A stretch of DNA of 64,000 nt from Bin5 sp034422415 (GTDB lineage: Bacteria > Chloroflexota > Anaerolineae > Caldilineales > Caldilineaceae), in assembly GCA_965202955.1 (NCBI GenBank), contig OZ241871.1, positions 558,001 to 622,000 of the forward strand. Reading direction: 5' to 3'. Numbering within the stretch: the stretch's first letter is position 1; each line of letters begins with the position of its first letter. The notes below the pieces were generated by a model. That model did not search any database. It saw only the letters and a list, made by a program, of their open reading frames with translations, and was not told the DNA's origin. Shown here piece after piece: positions 1-7,470 of this stretch. A program made the translations under genes and the position numbers.

Positions 1-2485
1 GAATCGTTCCACTTAATCTGTTGTCTCCGAGGAACAGAAATTCCAGGTTATTGAGGTTACCTAACTCTGACGGAATCGCCCCACTTAACTGATTCGAATA
101 GAGATCCAGCCACTCCAGTTTGGAGAGCCTGCCTAATTCTGGCGGAATCGTCCCGCTTAACCCGTTCTCTGAGAGCTCCAGTTCAATTACGCGACCGCTA
201 ACGTCGGTGATGACACCGTACCAGGTACCGACGGGCGCATCAGTCAGCCAGTTAGTGCTTTTCAGCCAATTAGTACCATTTGTAGCGCGGTAGAGCGCGA
301 CTAACGCGGCTCGGTCCGCGCCGCCGACCCCGAAAGGTGTCGCGGTGGTCGAAGATAGCGCGACACAAAATGGCAGACCGAGTTCGTTCAAGTCGTTTTG
401 CTCCACATTTCGCCATGCTGCGGGCACACATCCACTTAACCGGTTGCCTGATAGGGACAGTTGTGTCAGGCTGGTGAGGCTACTTAGTTCTGACGGAATC
501 GAACCGCTCAACTCGTTGCCTCCAAAATACAGCAATTCCAAATTGCTGAGGTTGCTAAATTCGGACGGTATCGATCCACTCACCTTGTTGTTAGTCAGGC
601 TCAGTCCTGTCAGATTGATGAGATTGCCCAGTTCGGACGGTATCGACCCGCTCAACTCGTTGCCCCAGAGGGCCAGCCCTGTCAGGTTGGTAAGATTGCC
701 CAGTTCGGACGGTATTGAACCGCTCAGTTGGTTGCCTCCAAGATACAATCGTGTCAGGTTGGTGAGCTGGCCCAATTCTGGTGAAATCTTCCCGCTCAAT
801 TGGTTCTCTGAGAAGTCCAGCCCTATCAGGTTGGTGAGCTGGCCCAGTTCGGATGGAATCTCCCCGCCCAACAGATTCAAGTGGAGGAATAACTGTTCCA
901 AATTAGTGAGGTTGCCCAACTGTGACGGAATCGCTCCGCTCAACTCGTTCTCTGAGAGGTACAGCTTTTTGAGGTTGGTGAGGTTGCCTAGTTGGGACGG
1001 AATCGTTCCGTTCAGCTCGTTGTCCCAGAGACCCAGATGTACTAGGTTGATGAGTTTGCCCAATTCTGATGGAATTGTCCCACTCAATGCGTTTTTCGAG
1101 AGATCCAGCCGTAAGAGATAGGTGAGTTTGCTTAACTCTGACGGAATCTTCCCACTCAACCGATTGCCATTGAGGGCTAGCACTCTTAAGGAGGTGAGCT
1201 TACCCACCACTATCGGTATCGTTCCGTTCAACTGATTGAAAGAGAGATTCAGTTCAATCACGCGGCCCTTATTGTCCGTGGTCACACCATGCCAGCTATC
1301 GATCGGCGCGTCAGTCAACCAGTTCGCGTTGTTCAACCATTTGTCGCCGTCCGTAGCCTTGTAGAGCGCGACCAACACCTCTCTGTCCATGATGCCAGCC
1401 GCAGAAGTATCTGTAGTGGATGACACGACACAAAACGGCAGACCCAGTTCGTCCAGGTCGTTTGCCTCTACTTTGCGCCAAGATTCGGACACGCATCCTT
1501 TTAGCTGGTTGCCTGAGAGAGAAAGTTTTCGCAGGGAGGGGAGGTTGCCCAGTTGTGCCGGTATCGTTCCACTCAGCTCGTTACGTGAGAGGTCCAGCAC
1601 TTCCAGGTTGGTGAGATTTCCCAACTCGGACGGAATCTCGCCACTCAGCTTGTTTTCTGAAACGCCCAGATATATCAGGTTGGCGTTGCCCAATTCGGAC
1701 GGTATCGTTCCGCTCAATTGGTTCTCTGAGAGGTCCAACCCTAGCAGGTTTGTAAGTTGACCCAGTTGTGACGGTATCAAACCGCTCAACCGGTTCTCTG
1801 TAAGATCCAGTGCTTCCAAGTTGGTGAGATTGACCAATTCGGACGGGATCTCCCCGCTCAGTTGGTTCCCTGAGAAGTCCAGCCTTATCAGGTTGGTTAG
1901 ATTGCCCAGTTCTGATGGAATTCTGCCACCCAGCCGGTTGTCCGAAAGGTACAAGTCTCCCAGGTTGACGAGATCGCCCAGTTCTGGCGGAATCGAACCA
2001 CTCAACTGGTTGTATGAGAGGGACACCCGAGTCAGGCCGGTGAGTTTACTCAGTTCAGATGGAATCTCTCCACTCAACGCGTTGCCCGAAAGGTACAACA
2101 CTCTCAGGTTGACAAGATTGCTAAGTTCTGGCGGAATCGTTCCGCTCAGTTCGTTACCAGAGAGGTCTAGCAAGTCCAGGTTTGTGAGGTTGCCTATTTC
2201 TGGTGGAATCGTTCCCTCCAAACCGTTCTCTGAGAGAACCAGTCCGATGACGTTACCGTCGTTGAAGGAGACGACACCATGCCACCTGCCGATCGGCGTG
2301 TCGGTAAGCCAGTTGTCGCTGTTCGTCCAATTAGCGCCATTCGTTGCCTGATAGAGCGCGACCAGTGCGTCCCTGTCCGTGCCGGCCGCGGAAGGTGACG
2401 ATACAAATGCCCGCACCCCCCACCAGCCAACAACCAGCGCGCATACAACAACGATGGCGATCAGAATTCTGAAAACGAACTTCAT
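1..2485 (-). CDS. Leucine-rich-repeat surface protein, partial (C-terminus beyond left edge)
   Basis: The reading frame is open from an ATG at 2485 to the window edge (about 828 codons), with an AGAGGGA ribosome site just upstream. An N-terminal hydrophobic stretch (residues about 5-27) looks like a signal peptide or anchor. The rest is built from 24-residue repeats of the plant type, LxxLxLxxNxLSGxIPxELGxL. They are organised in three tandem modules. Each module opens with an ALVALYxATxGxxW...NWLTD head, near 2385, 1390 and 320. The first two complete modules close with a GCV..W...NDL.ELGLPFC cap. One repeat near 1690 is a residue short (GNAN for GNLTN). Such proteins usually mediate binding at the cell surface; the ligand is unknown. 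Type and frame are certain; the function is inferred. Confidence 0.85.
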   Translation of the reverse strand, partial: MKFVFRILIAIVVVCALVVGWWGVRAFVSSPSAAGTDRDALVALYQATNGANWTNSDNWLTDTPIGRWHGVVSFNDGNVIGLVLSENGLEGTIPPEIGNLTNLDLLDLSGNELSGTIPPELSNLVNLRVLYLSGNALSGEIPSELSKLTGLTRVSLSYNQLSGSIPPELGDLVNLGDLYLSDNRLGGRIPSELGNLTNLIRLDFSGNQLSGEIPSELVNLTNLEALDLTENRLSGLIPSQLGQLTNLLGLDLSENQLSGTIPSELGNANLIYLGVSENKLSGEIPSELGNLTNLEVLDLSRNELSGTIPAQLGNLPSLRKLSLSGNQLKGCVSESWRKVEANDLDELGLPFCVVSSTTDTSAAGIMDREVLVALYKATDGDKWLNNANWLTDAPIDSWHGVTTDNKGRVIELNLSFNQLNGTIPIVVGKLTSLRVLALNGNRLSGKIPSELSKLTYLLRLDLSKNALSGTIPSELGKLINLVHLGLWDNELNGTIPSQLGNLTNLKKLYLSENELSGAIPSQLGNLTNLEQLFLHLNLLGGEIPSELGQLTNLIGLDFSENQLSGKISPELGQLTNLTRLYLGGNQLSGSIPSELGNLTNLTGLALWGNELSGSIPSELGNLINLTGLSLTNNKVSGSIPSEFSNLSNLELLYFGGNELSGSIPSELSSLTSLTQLSLSGNRLSGCVPAAWRNVEQNDLNELGLPFCVALSSTTATPFGVGGADRAALVALYRATNGTNWLKSTNWLTDAPVGTWYGVITDVSGRVIELELSENGLSGTIPPELGRLSKLEWLDLYSNQLSGAIPSELGNLNNLEFLFLGDNRLSGTI

Positions 2486-2525
2486 AACATCCCTCTTGCG
2501 CCTAACCTTTTCGAGCGAGGGCAAT

Positions 2526-2708
2526 TTATTCAGCCACTACTCCTGAGAGGATGAGAAATAGTCTGCGCTGTAAATTCCGCCGAGCAGTATGGAGCGAGGG
2601 TCGTCTTGGATCTGTGGTCAGCGGGCGAAAGTTCCGTCTGACGACCCTCTGCCCAAGTTCAGGAATCCGCTCGAAAGGTCTCCAGAATTGGGGCGTCATC
2701 CGGTGCAT
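2526..2708 (-). pseudogene. Truncated toxin-like gene (RelE/plasmid-stabilisation type)
   Basis: A 60-codon frame starts at an ATG directly after the stop of the upstream small gene. Residues 4-37 (TPQFW..FERIPEL, then RRNFRPL..DPRRPSLH) read like the N-terminal half of small type II toxins of the RelE/plasmid-stabilisation kind, which normally run to about 85-95 residues. After PSLH the expected F-K-x-x-G and IYSARV...YRA parts do not follow in frame. A GGIYSAD string does appear in another frame just downstream. I read this as a deletion plus frameshift that killed the toxin. The family assignment comes from pattern memory, not a search. Confidence 0.45.
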
Positions 2709-2882
2709 TCAGAGTTCCCGGAGTGTACCTGCTTCCTTCGCTTCAAGGGCTTCGGTAATCAGAAAATCCAATTCCCCCTGTTCTGAATCCGCTTCGATCC
2801 GCTGGTCCCAGTCTTCCCAATCCAACTGGCTGAACCACTGCCTTAACAGAGCGTAAACGGCTTCAGGAAGGGCCAGAACCAC
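2709..2882 (-). CDS. Small antitoxin-like protein
   Basis: A 57-residue frame begins at GTG 2882, directly after an in-frame TAA, and ends at TGA 2709, immediately before the toxin-like ATG. The order and tight junction are those of a type II antitoxin-toxin pair. The middle (DWEDWDQRIEADSEQGELD) and the end (EALEAKEAGTLREL) resemble the C-terminal toxin-binding tail of small antitoxins, of the form D...AG.LD.L..EA...AG..R.L. The GTG has no well-spaced ribosome site, so the true N-terminus may have been lost. With its partner broken it is probably a relic. A chance frame is possible, but the composition is coding-like. Confidence 0.4.
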   Translation of the reverse strand: MVLALPEAVYALLRQWFSQLDWEDWDQRIEADSEQGELDFLITEALEAKEAGTLREL

Positions 2883-2949
2883 CTCTTAAGTTGCTGTAAT
2901 GTCCAAATTCTTGGGGAACTATAAACTTAAAAACGCAGAGAATTTGGGG

Positions 2950-2979
2950 AAACCCGCCGGCTTTTCAGCCGGCGGGTTT
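2950..2979 (-). terminator. Stem-loop terminator
   Basis: A perfect 12-bp inverted repeat (AAACCCGCCGGC and its complement) with a 6-base loop sits just past the stop of the minus-strand gene at 2985. The arms end in A/T triplets, so it could work in both directions. The T run is short. Confidence 0.7.
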
Positions 2980-2984
2980 CGATT

Positions 2985-3410
2985 CTAACGGAAGACCGTT
3001 ACGAAGAGGTTGAACGCATAGGGAATGAGCACGGCGAAAATCCAACCACCTATAAAGTAGCTGTTCAGACGCGCTCCCCTCGCCATAGGCTTCCCCAGTA
3101 TGTGGTCCAACAACCAGATCTGCGCCTGTTCCGGGGTCAACTCCAAAGAAAAATCCTCAACCCCAGCGTCCGACCTCAACATCTTCTTGGAAGGGTACTC
3201 CAAAACGTAAAAGTGACCGCTTTCTACGACGTAGCGATCATAGGTCTCCGCGACCTTCTTTCTCACCACGTTTCGACCATAAAGTTTCAACCTTTCGTCA
3301 CCATATCTCCACTCCTTCAAAAACATGACGGTCTCTTCATTCGGGTCGTTCAGAATCCAAGGCTTCCGAGCAGTCGTCCGCGCATCGCTTTCAGCACTTC
3401 GACTAGACAT
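2985..3410 (-). CDS. Hypothetical protein with one C-terminal membrane helix
   Basis: 141 residues. The ATG at 3410 is preceded by an AAGGGGG ribosome site about 7 bases away. The N-terminal 110 residues are soluble and charged, with a stretch (LKLYGRNVVRKKVAETYDRYVVESG) that looks like antiparallel strands. Residues about 117-137 (a Y-F-I-G-G-W start, then AVLIPYAFNLFV) form one hydrophobic helix, so the protein is probably anchored by its C-terminus with the bulk in the cytoplasm. I do not recognise a family. A terminator follows immediately, so it appears to be a single-gene unit. Confidence 0.6.
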   Translation of the reverse strand: MSSRSAESDARTTARKPWILNDPNEETVMFLKEWRYGDERLKLYGRNVVRKKVAETYDRYVVESGHFYVLEYPSKKMLRSDAGVEDFSLELTPEQAQIWLLDHILGKPMARGARLNSYFIGGWIFAVLIPYAFNLFVTVFR

Positions 3411-3594
3411 GATGGTGCCCCCTTGGCGGAAGTGGAGAAATGGTTAGCCACCACAGCGCACCATCAAACCGAGAACCAGCAAGGGGGCATAATGCTCCCC
3501 ATTTGCACTCTTTCCGCGGTTCTTAGATTTGACATGCGCTGTGGTTGATGTCAGTCTATTCCATCTCTCGAACCCCACCAAACGTCCGAATTTT

Positions 3595-3611
3595 GGACAG
3601 TCATACTGTCC
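3595..3611. promoter_or_regulatory. Operator-like palindrome
   Basis: GGACAGT-CAT-ACTGTCC is a perfect dyad of two 7-base arms around a 3-base spacer. It lies directly upstream of a candidate promoter, as a dimeric regulator's binding site would. No regulator is identifiable. Confidence 0.4.
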
Positions 3612-3613
3612 GC

Positions 3614-3643
3614 TTGCGCATGCATTTGGTGATGTGTTATAAC
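3614..3643 (+). promoter_or_regulatory. Candidate promoter for the 3702 gene
   Basis: TTGCGC, an 18-base spacer, then TATAAC. It sits 59 bases before the ATG at 3702 and just after the GGACAGT palindrome. The match to the consensus is modest. Confidence 0.3.
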
Positions 3644-3701
3644 CCTTTGGCAACAGGGCCTCCACAAGCGTATTACCCTGACTGCCAACGGGAACAGGAT
3701 C

Positions 3702-3968
3702 ATGACCAAATCCACCACAAAAATCGATACGGATCAGCTCCGTGTCGCTGTCCGCAAAGTTTTGGCATACAGACCTCCGCCAAAACCGGACACTTCGACC
3801 CAGGCCACAAAGAAGTGCTGTGAAGCCAAGCGCAACCTCCGCGCCGACGCAGCGCCTGAGAAGACATAAGCCCGCCAGCCCCAGTACCCTGTACAGCGCG
3901 CCACTCATTATGCTGGCAATTTGGACTTCCTCCTGGCTGAATCGAGAGAAATCCTGACGGCATTCTGA
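3702..3968 (+). pseudogene. Small gene with an in-frame TAA (88 codons reconstructed)
   Basis: From ATG 3702 the frame reads 55 codons (start MTKSTTKIDTDQLRVAV, basic, with a Y-R-P-P-P stretch) and meets TAA at 3867-3869. The same frame then continues for 32 coding-like codons (THYAGNLDFLLAESREIL) to TGA at 3966. A strong terminator begins six bases later at 3974, which suggests that TGA was the original end. I therefore read the TAA as a nonsense mutation. A 55-residue product could still be made. I do not recognise the family. A promoter candidate and a palindrome lie upstream. Confidence 0.4.
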
Positions 3969-3973
3969 AGAAG

Positions 3974-4010
3974 ACAAAAGGCCACTGGCTAGCTGCCAGC
4001 GGCCTTTTGT
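3974..4010 (+). terminator. Bidirectional stem-loop terminator
   Basis: ACAAAAGGCC and GGCCTTTTGT form the outer arms; the inner arms pair with one mismatch. The stem is A-rich on one side and T-rich on the other. It closes the 3702 unit, and the next plus-strand gene starts 44 bases later. Confidence 0.75.
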
Positions 4011-4075
4011 CATTTATGCACTTGTTTACCGAACGATTCTGAGGAGGGATGAAATGTATGGTCTGGAACGTATTA

Positions 4076-5061
4076 ACCTGAATTCGGAGTTAAATGGTGG
4101 CTGGCAATAGAGCCATATCTTTTTCAGAGAGATGGAGCGATGGCTTATTGGGTTGCCAAGTGTAAGCAATCAGACCGGCGACGAGATTGACGAGAAAGTT
4201 GGTCGTGCTGCGGTGGCGTGTGTGTTCAATCTGGGAGATATTCTTGAGTTGGTCAACGATGGTCTCAATGATGAAACGTTTACGCGTCAGCAGCTTGTCT
4301 TCAAGAACGACGAGTCGATTTTGCATGTTTTTGCGAATCGGCGTGATCAATTGCAGTCCCTGAGCGAAGAGTTGTTCAAAGAGCGCTTTGGAGAGATAGC
4401 CGCGGTCGCCGACCAGCTTCCCCCACAGTTCTTTGGTCATCTGTGGGACCGGTTTGCGGTCATCGGTGTTGGCGGGTGTGAGTTGAAGCGCCAGCAATTC
4501 ACCCTGGTCATTGACAATCAGATGGAGTTTGAAGCCATAGAACCATCCCATGCTGGTCTTGCCGCGCGTGGCCATCTCGGCAAAGACTCGGTGGCGGCCG
4601 ATGCGCCGGTTATGGCAGACAGCCAACGGCGTTGAATCAATGAATGCCACCCCTGTCCCCTGACCAAAGCGCACTCGCAGATAGAGACACATGGCTGGCA
4701 GGGAGGATGGAATTAACTCCACAAAGCGCGTGTAACTGACCAGAGCGGGGAATTCACTGCGCATGTGCTCACATACGTGCTGCGTATAGTAGGCTTTGAA
4801 ATCGCGATAATGCGACTGATGAAAGTGAATCAGAATCGTCATCACTTCACTCATGCTCAAACGAGACGCCGGCCCTCGCTTGCGAGTCACGCCCAACAGC
4901 TTGGCATTCTCCCGAGTAACCAACCACTGACAGAAATCATCGACATGACAGAACAGTTTGAGTATACTCATCACTGAGCACCTTTCTTTGCTGGAGAATT
5001 TTGGTTGGAGAACTTCTATTCTACCAGCTTGGTAAGGTGCTCTCTTACTCCGAATTCAGGT
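4076..5061 (-). mobile_element. IS982-family insertion sequence (986 bp)
   Basis: The ends are perfect 15-base inverted repeats, ACCTGAATTCGGAGT at 4076-4090 and its complement at 5047-5061. They begin with ACC, as is usual in this family. A 5-base direct repeat, TATTA, flanks the element at 4071-4075 and 5062-5066. One transposase gene fills the interior. The length fits the roughly 1 kb family norm. The ends and the gene are intact, so the element looks recent and potentially active. Confidence 0.9.
4090..4971 (-). CDS. IS982-family DDE transposase
   Basis: About 293 residues, starting at ATG 4971 with AAAGG upstream (a GTG three bases earlier is also possible). The first catalytic Asp is in the FIDSTPLAVC motif, the second follows NDQGE and lies in LVGDRGYLSK, and the C-terminal Glu is in the FIIETIVDQLKN region. 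The motif order RRIG(R)HRVF...GWFYGFKLHL is characteristic of this family. The gene is complete, and its stop codon overlaps the left inverted repeat. It cuts and pastes the element. No frameshift is seen, so it may be functional. Confidence 0.9.
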   Translation of the reverse strand: MSILKLFCHVDDFCQWLVTRENAKLLGVTRKRGPASRLSMSEVMTILIHFHQSHYRDFKAYYTQHVCEHMRSEFPALVSYTRFVELIPSSLPAMCLYLRVRFGQGTGVAFIDSTPLAVCHNRRIGRHRVFAEMATRGKTSMGWFYGFKLHLIVNDQGELLALQLTPANTDDRKPVPQMTKELWGKLVGDRGYLSKALFEQLFAQGLQLITPIRKNMQNRLVVLEDKLLTRKRFIIETIVDQLKNISQIEHTRHRSTTNFLVNLVAGLIAYTWQPNKPSLHLSEKDMALLPATI

Positions 5062-5542
5062 TATTACGGCACTTCGGATCGATCAACTTCAACTTCACTG
5101 CCATCTGATTGTAGAAATGACGATCTCCACGTCGCTACTCCAAGCAATGGCTGAAGGAAAGACAATCGGCTTTGTAAAAGAATATGTGGAGCAATTGCTC
5201 AACGATCGGCAACTTCTTCACAGCACCATGCGCCTTGACCAATACCCAACAGGTGCAACGGAATCGGAACGAGAGCGAATGCTAGTCGATTTTATCCCCT
5301 ACTTTTTGAAAGACTGGATAGAACTTTTTGAAGAGATGCTTCCCTTAGACCAAGAATCCAATGATGAAATGTCGGCAGCCATCGCTGCCCGTAAAAGGAA
5401 GATGGGCTTTGCTCCATAACACTAAGTCAGAATGATTGGCGCGGCTCCGAAATCTTGATAGACTGGTACCGCGTCACTTAAGACGTTACAAGAAAAAGAG
5501 CGCCTCCACCGGCCGGATAACCGTAAGGCGCCCCCTTCAAAC

Positions 5543-5566
5543 GTCGCGTAAGCGACTAGACTTTTT
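5543..5566 (+). terminator. Small stem-loop with T run
   Basis: GTCGC-GTAA-GCGAC followed by TAGACTTTTT, about 125 bases past the stop at 5419. The stem is short but has a good T run. Just before it, GCGCCT and AGGCGC arms (about 5495-5531) may form a larger hairpin. Confidence 0.4.
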
Positions 5567-5661
5567 CATTGTAAGGGAAGCCCAATTCTTCCGTCAAATA
5601 CGGAGAATTGTGTCAGTGTGAGGCGCTCCCATTCCCCTATGGGAAGAGGAGTCGCTTCGCT

Positions 5662-5967
5662 ATGCACCTCCCATTTCTGCCTATATGCAGCAGCTGTTAC
5701 AAAGACTGTGAAGCCGAAGGTCGCGATGGAAGACTTGAGAAACTGAAGTGTCCACGCTGTTTGAAAGAACTACGCGGCTCCGAGGCAAGAGAATTCCAGA
5801 AGGAGGCGATACAGCATTACACAGAAGGTCTGGAAAAAAGAGAACAGTTCAGAAACAATGGTTTCCCTTTCATGTTTCCTGATGAAATCAGCATATTTCA
5901 GATGGAATTCAAAGGAAGCAAAGATCGAGGGTTCCACACTGTTTACGGCTATCTGCTGGAGGAATAG
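5662..5967 (+). CDS. Small zinc-ribbon protein, unknown function
   Basis: 101 residues from ATG 5662, chosen over an upstream in-frame ATG because AAGAGGAG lies at the right spacing. Two Cys pairs, CSSC near residue 9 and CPRC near residue 31, form a probable zinc ribbon. A charged helical segment follows (EAIQHYTEGLEKREQF), then a short hydrophobic and aromatic C-terminal part (FPFMFPDEISIFQMEF). The family is not recognised. A strong terminator lies four bases past the stop, so it is a free-standing unit. It borders the decayed IS1595 region. Confidence 0.6.
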   Translation: MHLPFLPICSSCYKDCEAEGRDGRLEKLKCPRCLKELRGSEAREFQKEAIQHYTEGLEKREQFRNNGFPFMFPDEISIFQMEFKGSKDRGFHTVYGYLLEE

Positions 5968-5970
5968 AAC

Positions 5971-6005
5971 AAGAAAGGACGCCGGTTCAGCCGGCGTTCT
6001 TTCTT
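5971..6005 (+). terminator. Strong stem-loop terminator
   Basis: AAGAAAGGACGCCGG and CCGGCGTTCTTTCTT pair over 15 bases with a short loop, directly after the zinc-ribbon gene. It is symmetrical enough to stop transcription coming from the right as well. Confidence 0.8.
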
Positions 6006-6019
6006 ACATCGAGTCATCT

Positions 6020-6178
6020 TCACTTCATCAAACCGGTGACAAGCCGGCACAGAAGCTGAAGGCGAAGTTTCTGGTTCTTCTCGCGGGCCAGGTAGTCCTC
6101 GATCAGGTGGCGAACTTTCTTCTCGCGGGCCGACGAGGAGCTTTCCCTGACACGCTTTTTCCTGAGAAAAGCGCTCAA
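6020..6178 (-). CDS. Basic small reading frame overlapping the IS1595 transposase stop
   Basis: A 52-residue frame starts at TTG 6178 in a TTGA overlap with the transposase stop. It is strongly basic and helical (SAREKKVRHLIEDYLARE then KNQKLRLQLLC) and coding-like. It may be a second gene of the element. Alternatively it may be the 3' end of a host gene cut by the element: a 9-base direct repeat CCTGACACG occurs inside it at 6146 and again at 7146, and joining the frames across those repeats gives LTDHKRLFRVRESSSSAREK without a stop. No start codon for that longer frame was found. Both readings are tentative. Confidence 0.3.
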   Translation of the reverse strand: MSAFLRKKRVRESSSSAREKKVRHLIEDYLAREKNQKLRLQLLCRLVTGLMK

Positions 6179-7088
6179 TTCGTCAACTCCTCGTACGTTA
6201 AACGTCGTCCTTCGGCGCCACGAATCGTGGCCCGAATCGACTCCACTATAGGGCCTTTCTGATTGATCCGAAAGAGGATCTCATTCATGTAGCGCTGGGT
6301 GTTCTTGGGGGCCCAAAAATGGAAGACGCCCCGATAGCTTCTCTTGACCAGCGCCCAGATGCTCTCAATTGAATTCGTTGTTACATCCCCATCGACGTAT
6401 TGCCCAATCTTGTGCCTCACGCTGAAATGAATGTACTTGTCTTTCAAACCCCAGTAGGCATTCGCTTCATCGATGTAGACTGTCGAACCGGCGGTAATCA
6501 TTTCGGACACGGCCTCAAGGAGCAGAAAGTCCTCATCATATCCCACGGGCATCGCAATTACGGGTCCGTCTCTTTGACGCATGCCCAGGACCGTCTGCTT
6601 GCCCCCGCGGTACCACCGCCGAGACGAAGTTTCTTCTTGGCGTGCTTGTACCTTTCGAGGCCCCCGATATAGACCTCATCGACTTCAACTACACCCTCAA
6701 GAGTGACGTCGGTGATGCCCATCGCATGGCGTAGACGATGGAGAAGGAACCAGGCCGAAGGCTGACTGATTCCCAGCTCCTTAGAAAGCTGAATACTGCT
6801 GATGCCCTTGCGAGCAGTCTGCATCATGTACATGGCGTAGAGCCACTTGTAAAGCGGGATCCGGGAACACTCGAAAACAGTTCCGGTCCGCACGGAGAAC
6901 TGCATTCGACATTCGTTACACTGATGTTTCCGTTGTCGCGTTAGCGGAGTCGTATCAGCTGAATTACAATAAGCACAGACAACTACGCCCCTAGGCCATC
7001 GCTCCTCCTCAATGAAGGCGATCGCAGCCTCGTCGTCGGGAAACAGCTCGAGAAAGTCGTATACGCTGATGTGATCAGAACCGTCCAA
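6175..7088 (-). pseudogene. IS1595-family transposase, frameshifted
   Basis: Two overlapping frames make one transposase. The first (TTG 7088, 12 bases after a GAGAGGA site) carries an N-terminal zinc ribbon (CAYC...CNEC) and the first catalytic Asp in VEVDEVYIGG. The second carries YIDEANAYWGL and the DVTTNSIESIWALVKR motif. They are joined near 6605, where a run of five G in the sense strand puts GTAG out of phase with GKQTVLGMRQRDG. One G more or two fewer would restore it. So it is inactive, or the homopolymer was miscalled. Clear terminal inverted repeats were not found. A 9-base direct repeat exactly 1,000 bp apart (6146, 7146) might be the target duplication. Confidence 0.75.
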
Positions 7089-7180
7089 TTGACGGGATAA
7101 GTCCTCTCTGCTACACTGTGATAAGCTCGTCTTGAGTGTCTCTTTCCTGACACGAAAGAGGCGTTTGTGATCAGTAAGCC

Positions 7181-7226
7181 AAGACCGACCGAGAGGCCCC
7201 TTCGACAGAGTTTCTCGGTCGGTCTT
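7181..7226 (+). terminator. 14-bp stem-loop
   Basis: AAGACCGACCGAGA and its perfect complement surround an 18-base loop. The plus-strand side ends in TTTGTTATT. No plus-strand gene ends nearby. It may be left over from a lost gene, or be a leader structure on the minus strand downstream of the promoter at 7250-7277. Confidence 0.5.
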
Positions 7227-7249
7227 TGTTATTCAATTAGTCTACCTCA

Positions 7250-7277
7250 ATTGTACCCAGTGAGACCCATTTTGCAA
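7250..7277 (-). promoter_or_regulatory. Candidate promoter toward the IS1595 region
   Basis: Read on the minus strand: TTGCAA, 16 bases, TACAAT. The start point would fall just before the 14-bp hairpin at 7181-7226. Confidence 0.4.
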
Positions 7278-7280
7278 GCC

Positions 7281-7315
7281 GAAAACAGGGCTTCTACCTC
7301 TGGTAGAAAGAAGCC
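7281..7315 (-). terminator. Probable terminator of fadN
   Basis: On the minus strand, GGCTTC...GAAGCC arms with an inner TACC/GGTA pairing are followed by CTGTTTTC. It lies 156 bases after the fadN stop. Confidence 0.35.
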
Positions 7316-7470
7316 AAACTGCTCGAAAATTTCTGCTTTTTTAAGCTTGTAGTTCCCAATTTTTTCTCCTCATCGTCTCGCAGCTTGTGTGTGAAAGACC
7401 TCGCCTGCCGATCAGCATTTCTCAGCAAGTTATCCACTCGTCTCTGGACACTAACTTCTGCCCTCTAACC

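Larger units (their letters stand above)
4054..5419 (+). pseudogene. Small gene split by the IS982-type element
   Basis: An ATG at 4054 follows a textbook AGGAGGG site, and codons MYGLERI run straight into the insertion element. After the element the frame resumes through the duplicated TATTA. Joining the two sides gives MYGLERITALRIDQLQLH and onwards to TAA at 5419, a protein of 124 residues without any other stop. The 3' part alone (ATG 5117, 100 residues, mostly helical and acidic, ending ARKRKMGFAP) remains open and could be translated, but without a good ribosome site. I do not recognise a family. The split is seen directly in the sequence; whether a shorter product survives is unknown. 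Confidence 0.75.
7089..7470. other. Gene-poor spacer between the IS1595 remnant and fadN
   Basis: It holds a 14-bp hairpin (7181-7226), a minus-strand promoter candidate (7250-7277), a second hairpin (7289-7315) and A/T-rich tracts up to the fadN stop. No convincing complete gene is visible. A short coding-like frame around 7150-7240 may be the 5' part of a gene broken by the IS1595 element. Confidence 0.5.

Noticed and set aside
345..2351. Plus-strand frames rich in SSDGIxPLN repeats
   Set aside because: They are the antisense of the leucine-rich repeats; all three share the same phase opposite to the real frame and lack ribosome sites.
3444..4013. A 189-codon minus-strand frame
   Set aside because: Composition is not protein-like, it spans a strong terminator and a promoter candidate, and it opposes the small plus-strand gene.
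4132..4635. Plus-strand frame inside the IS982-type element
   Set aside because: Antisense of the transposase; no family features.
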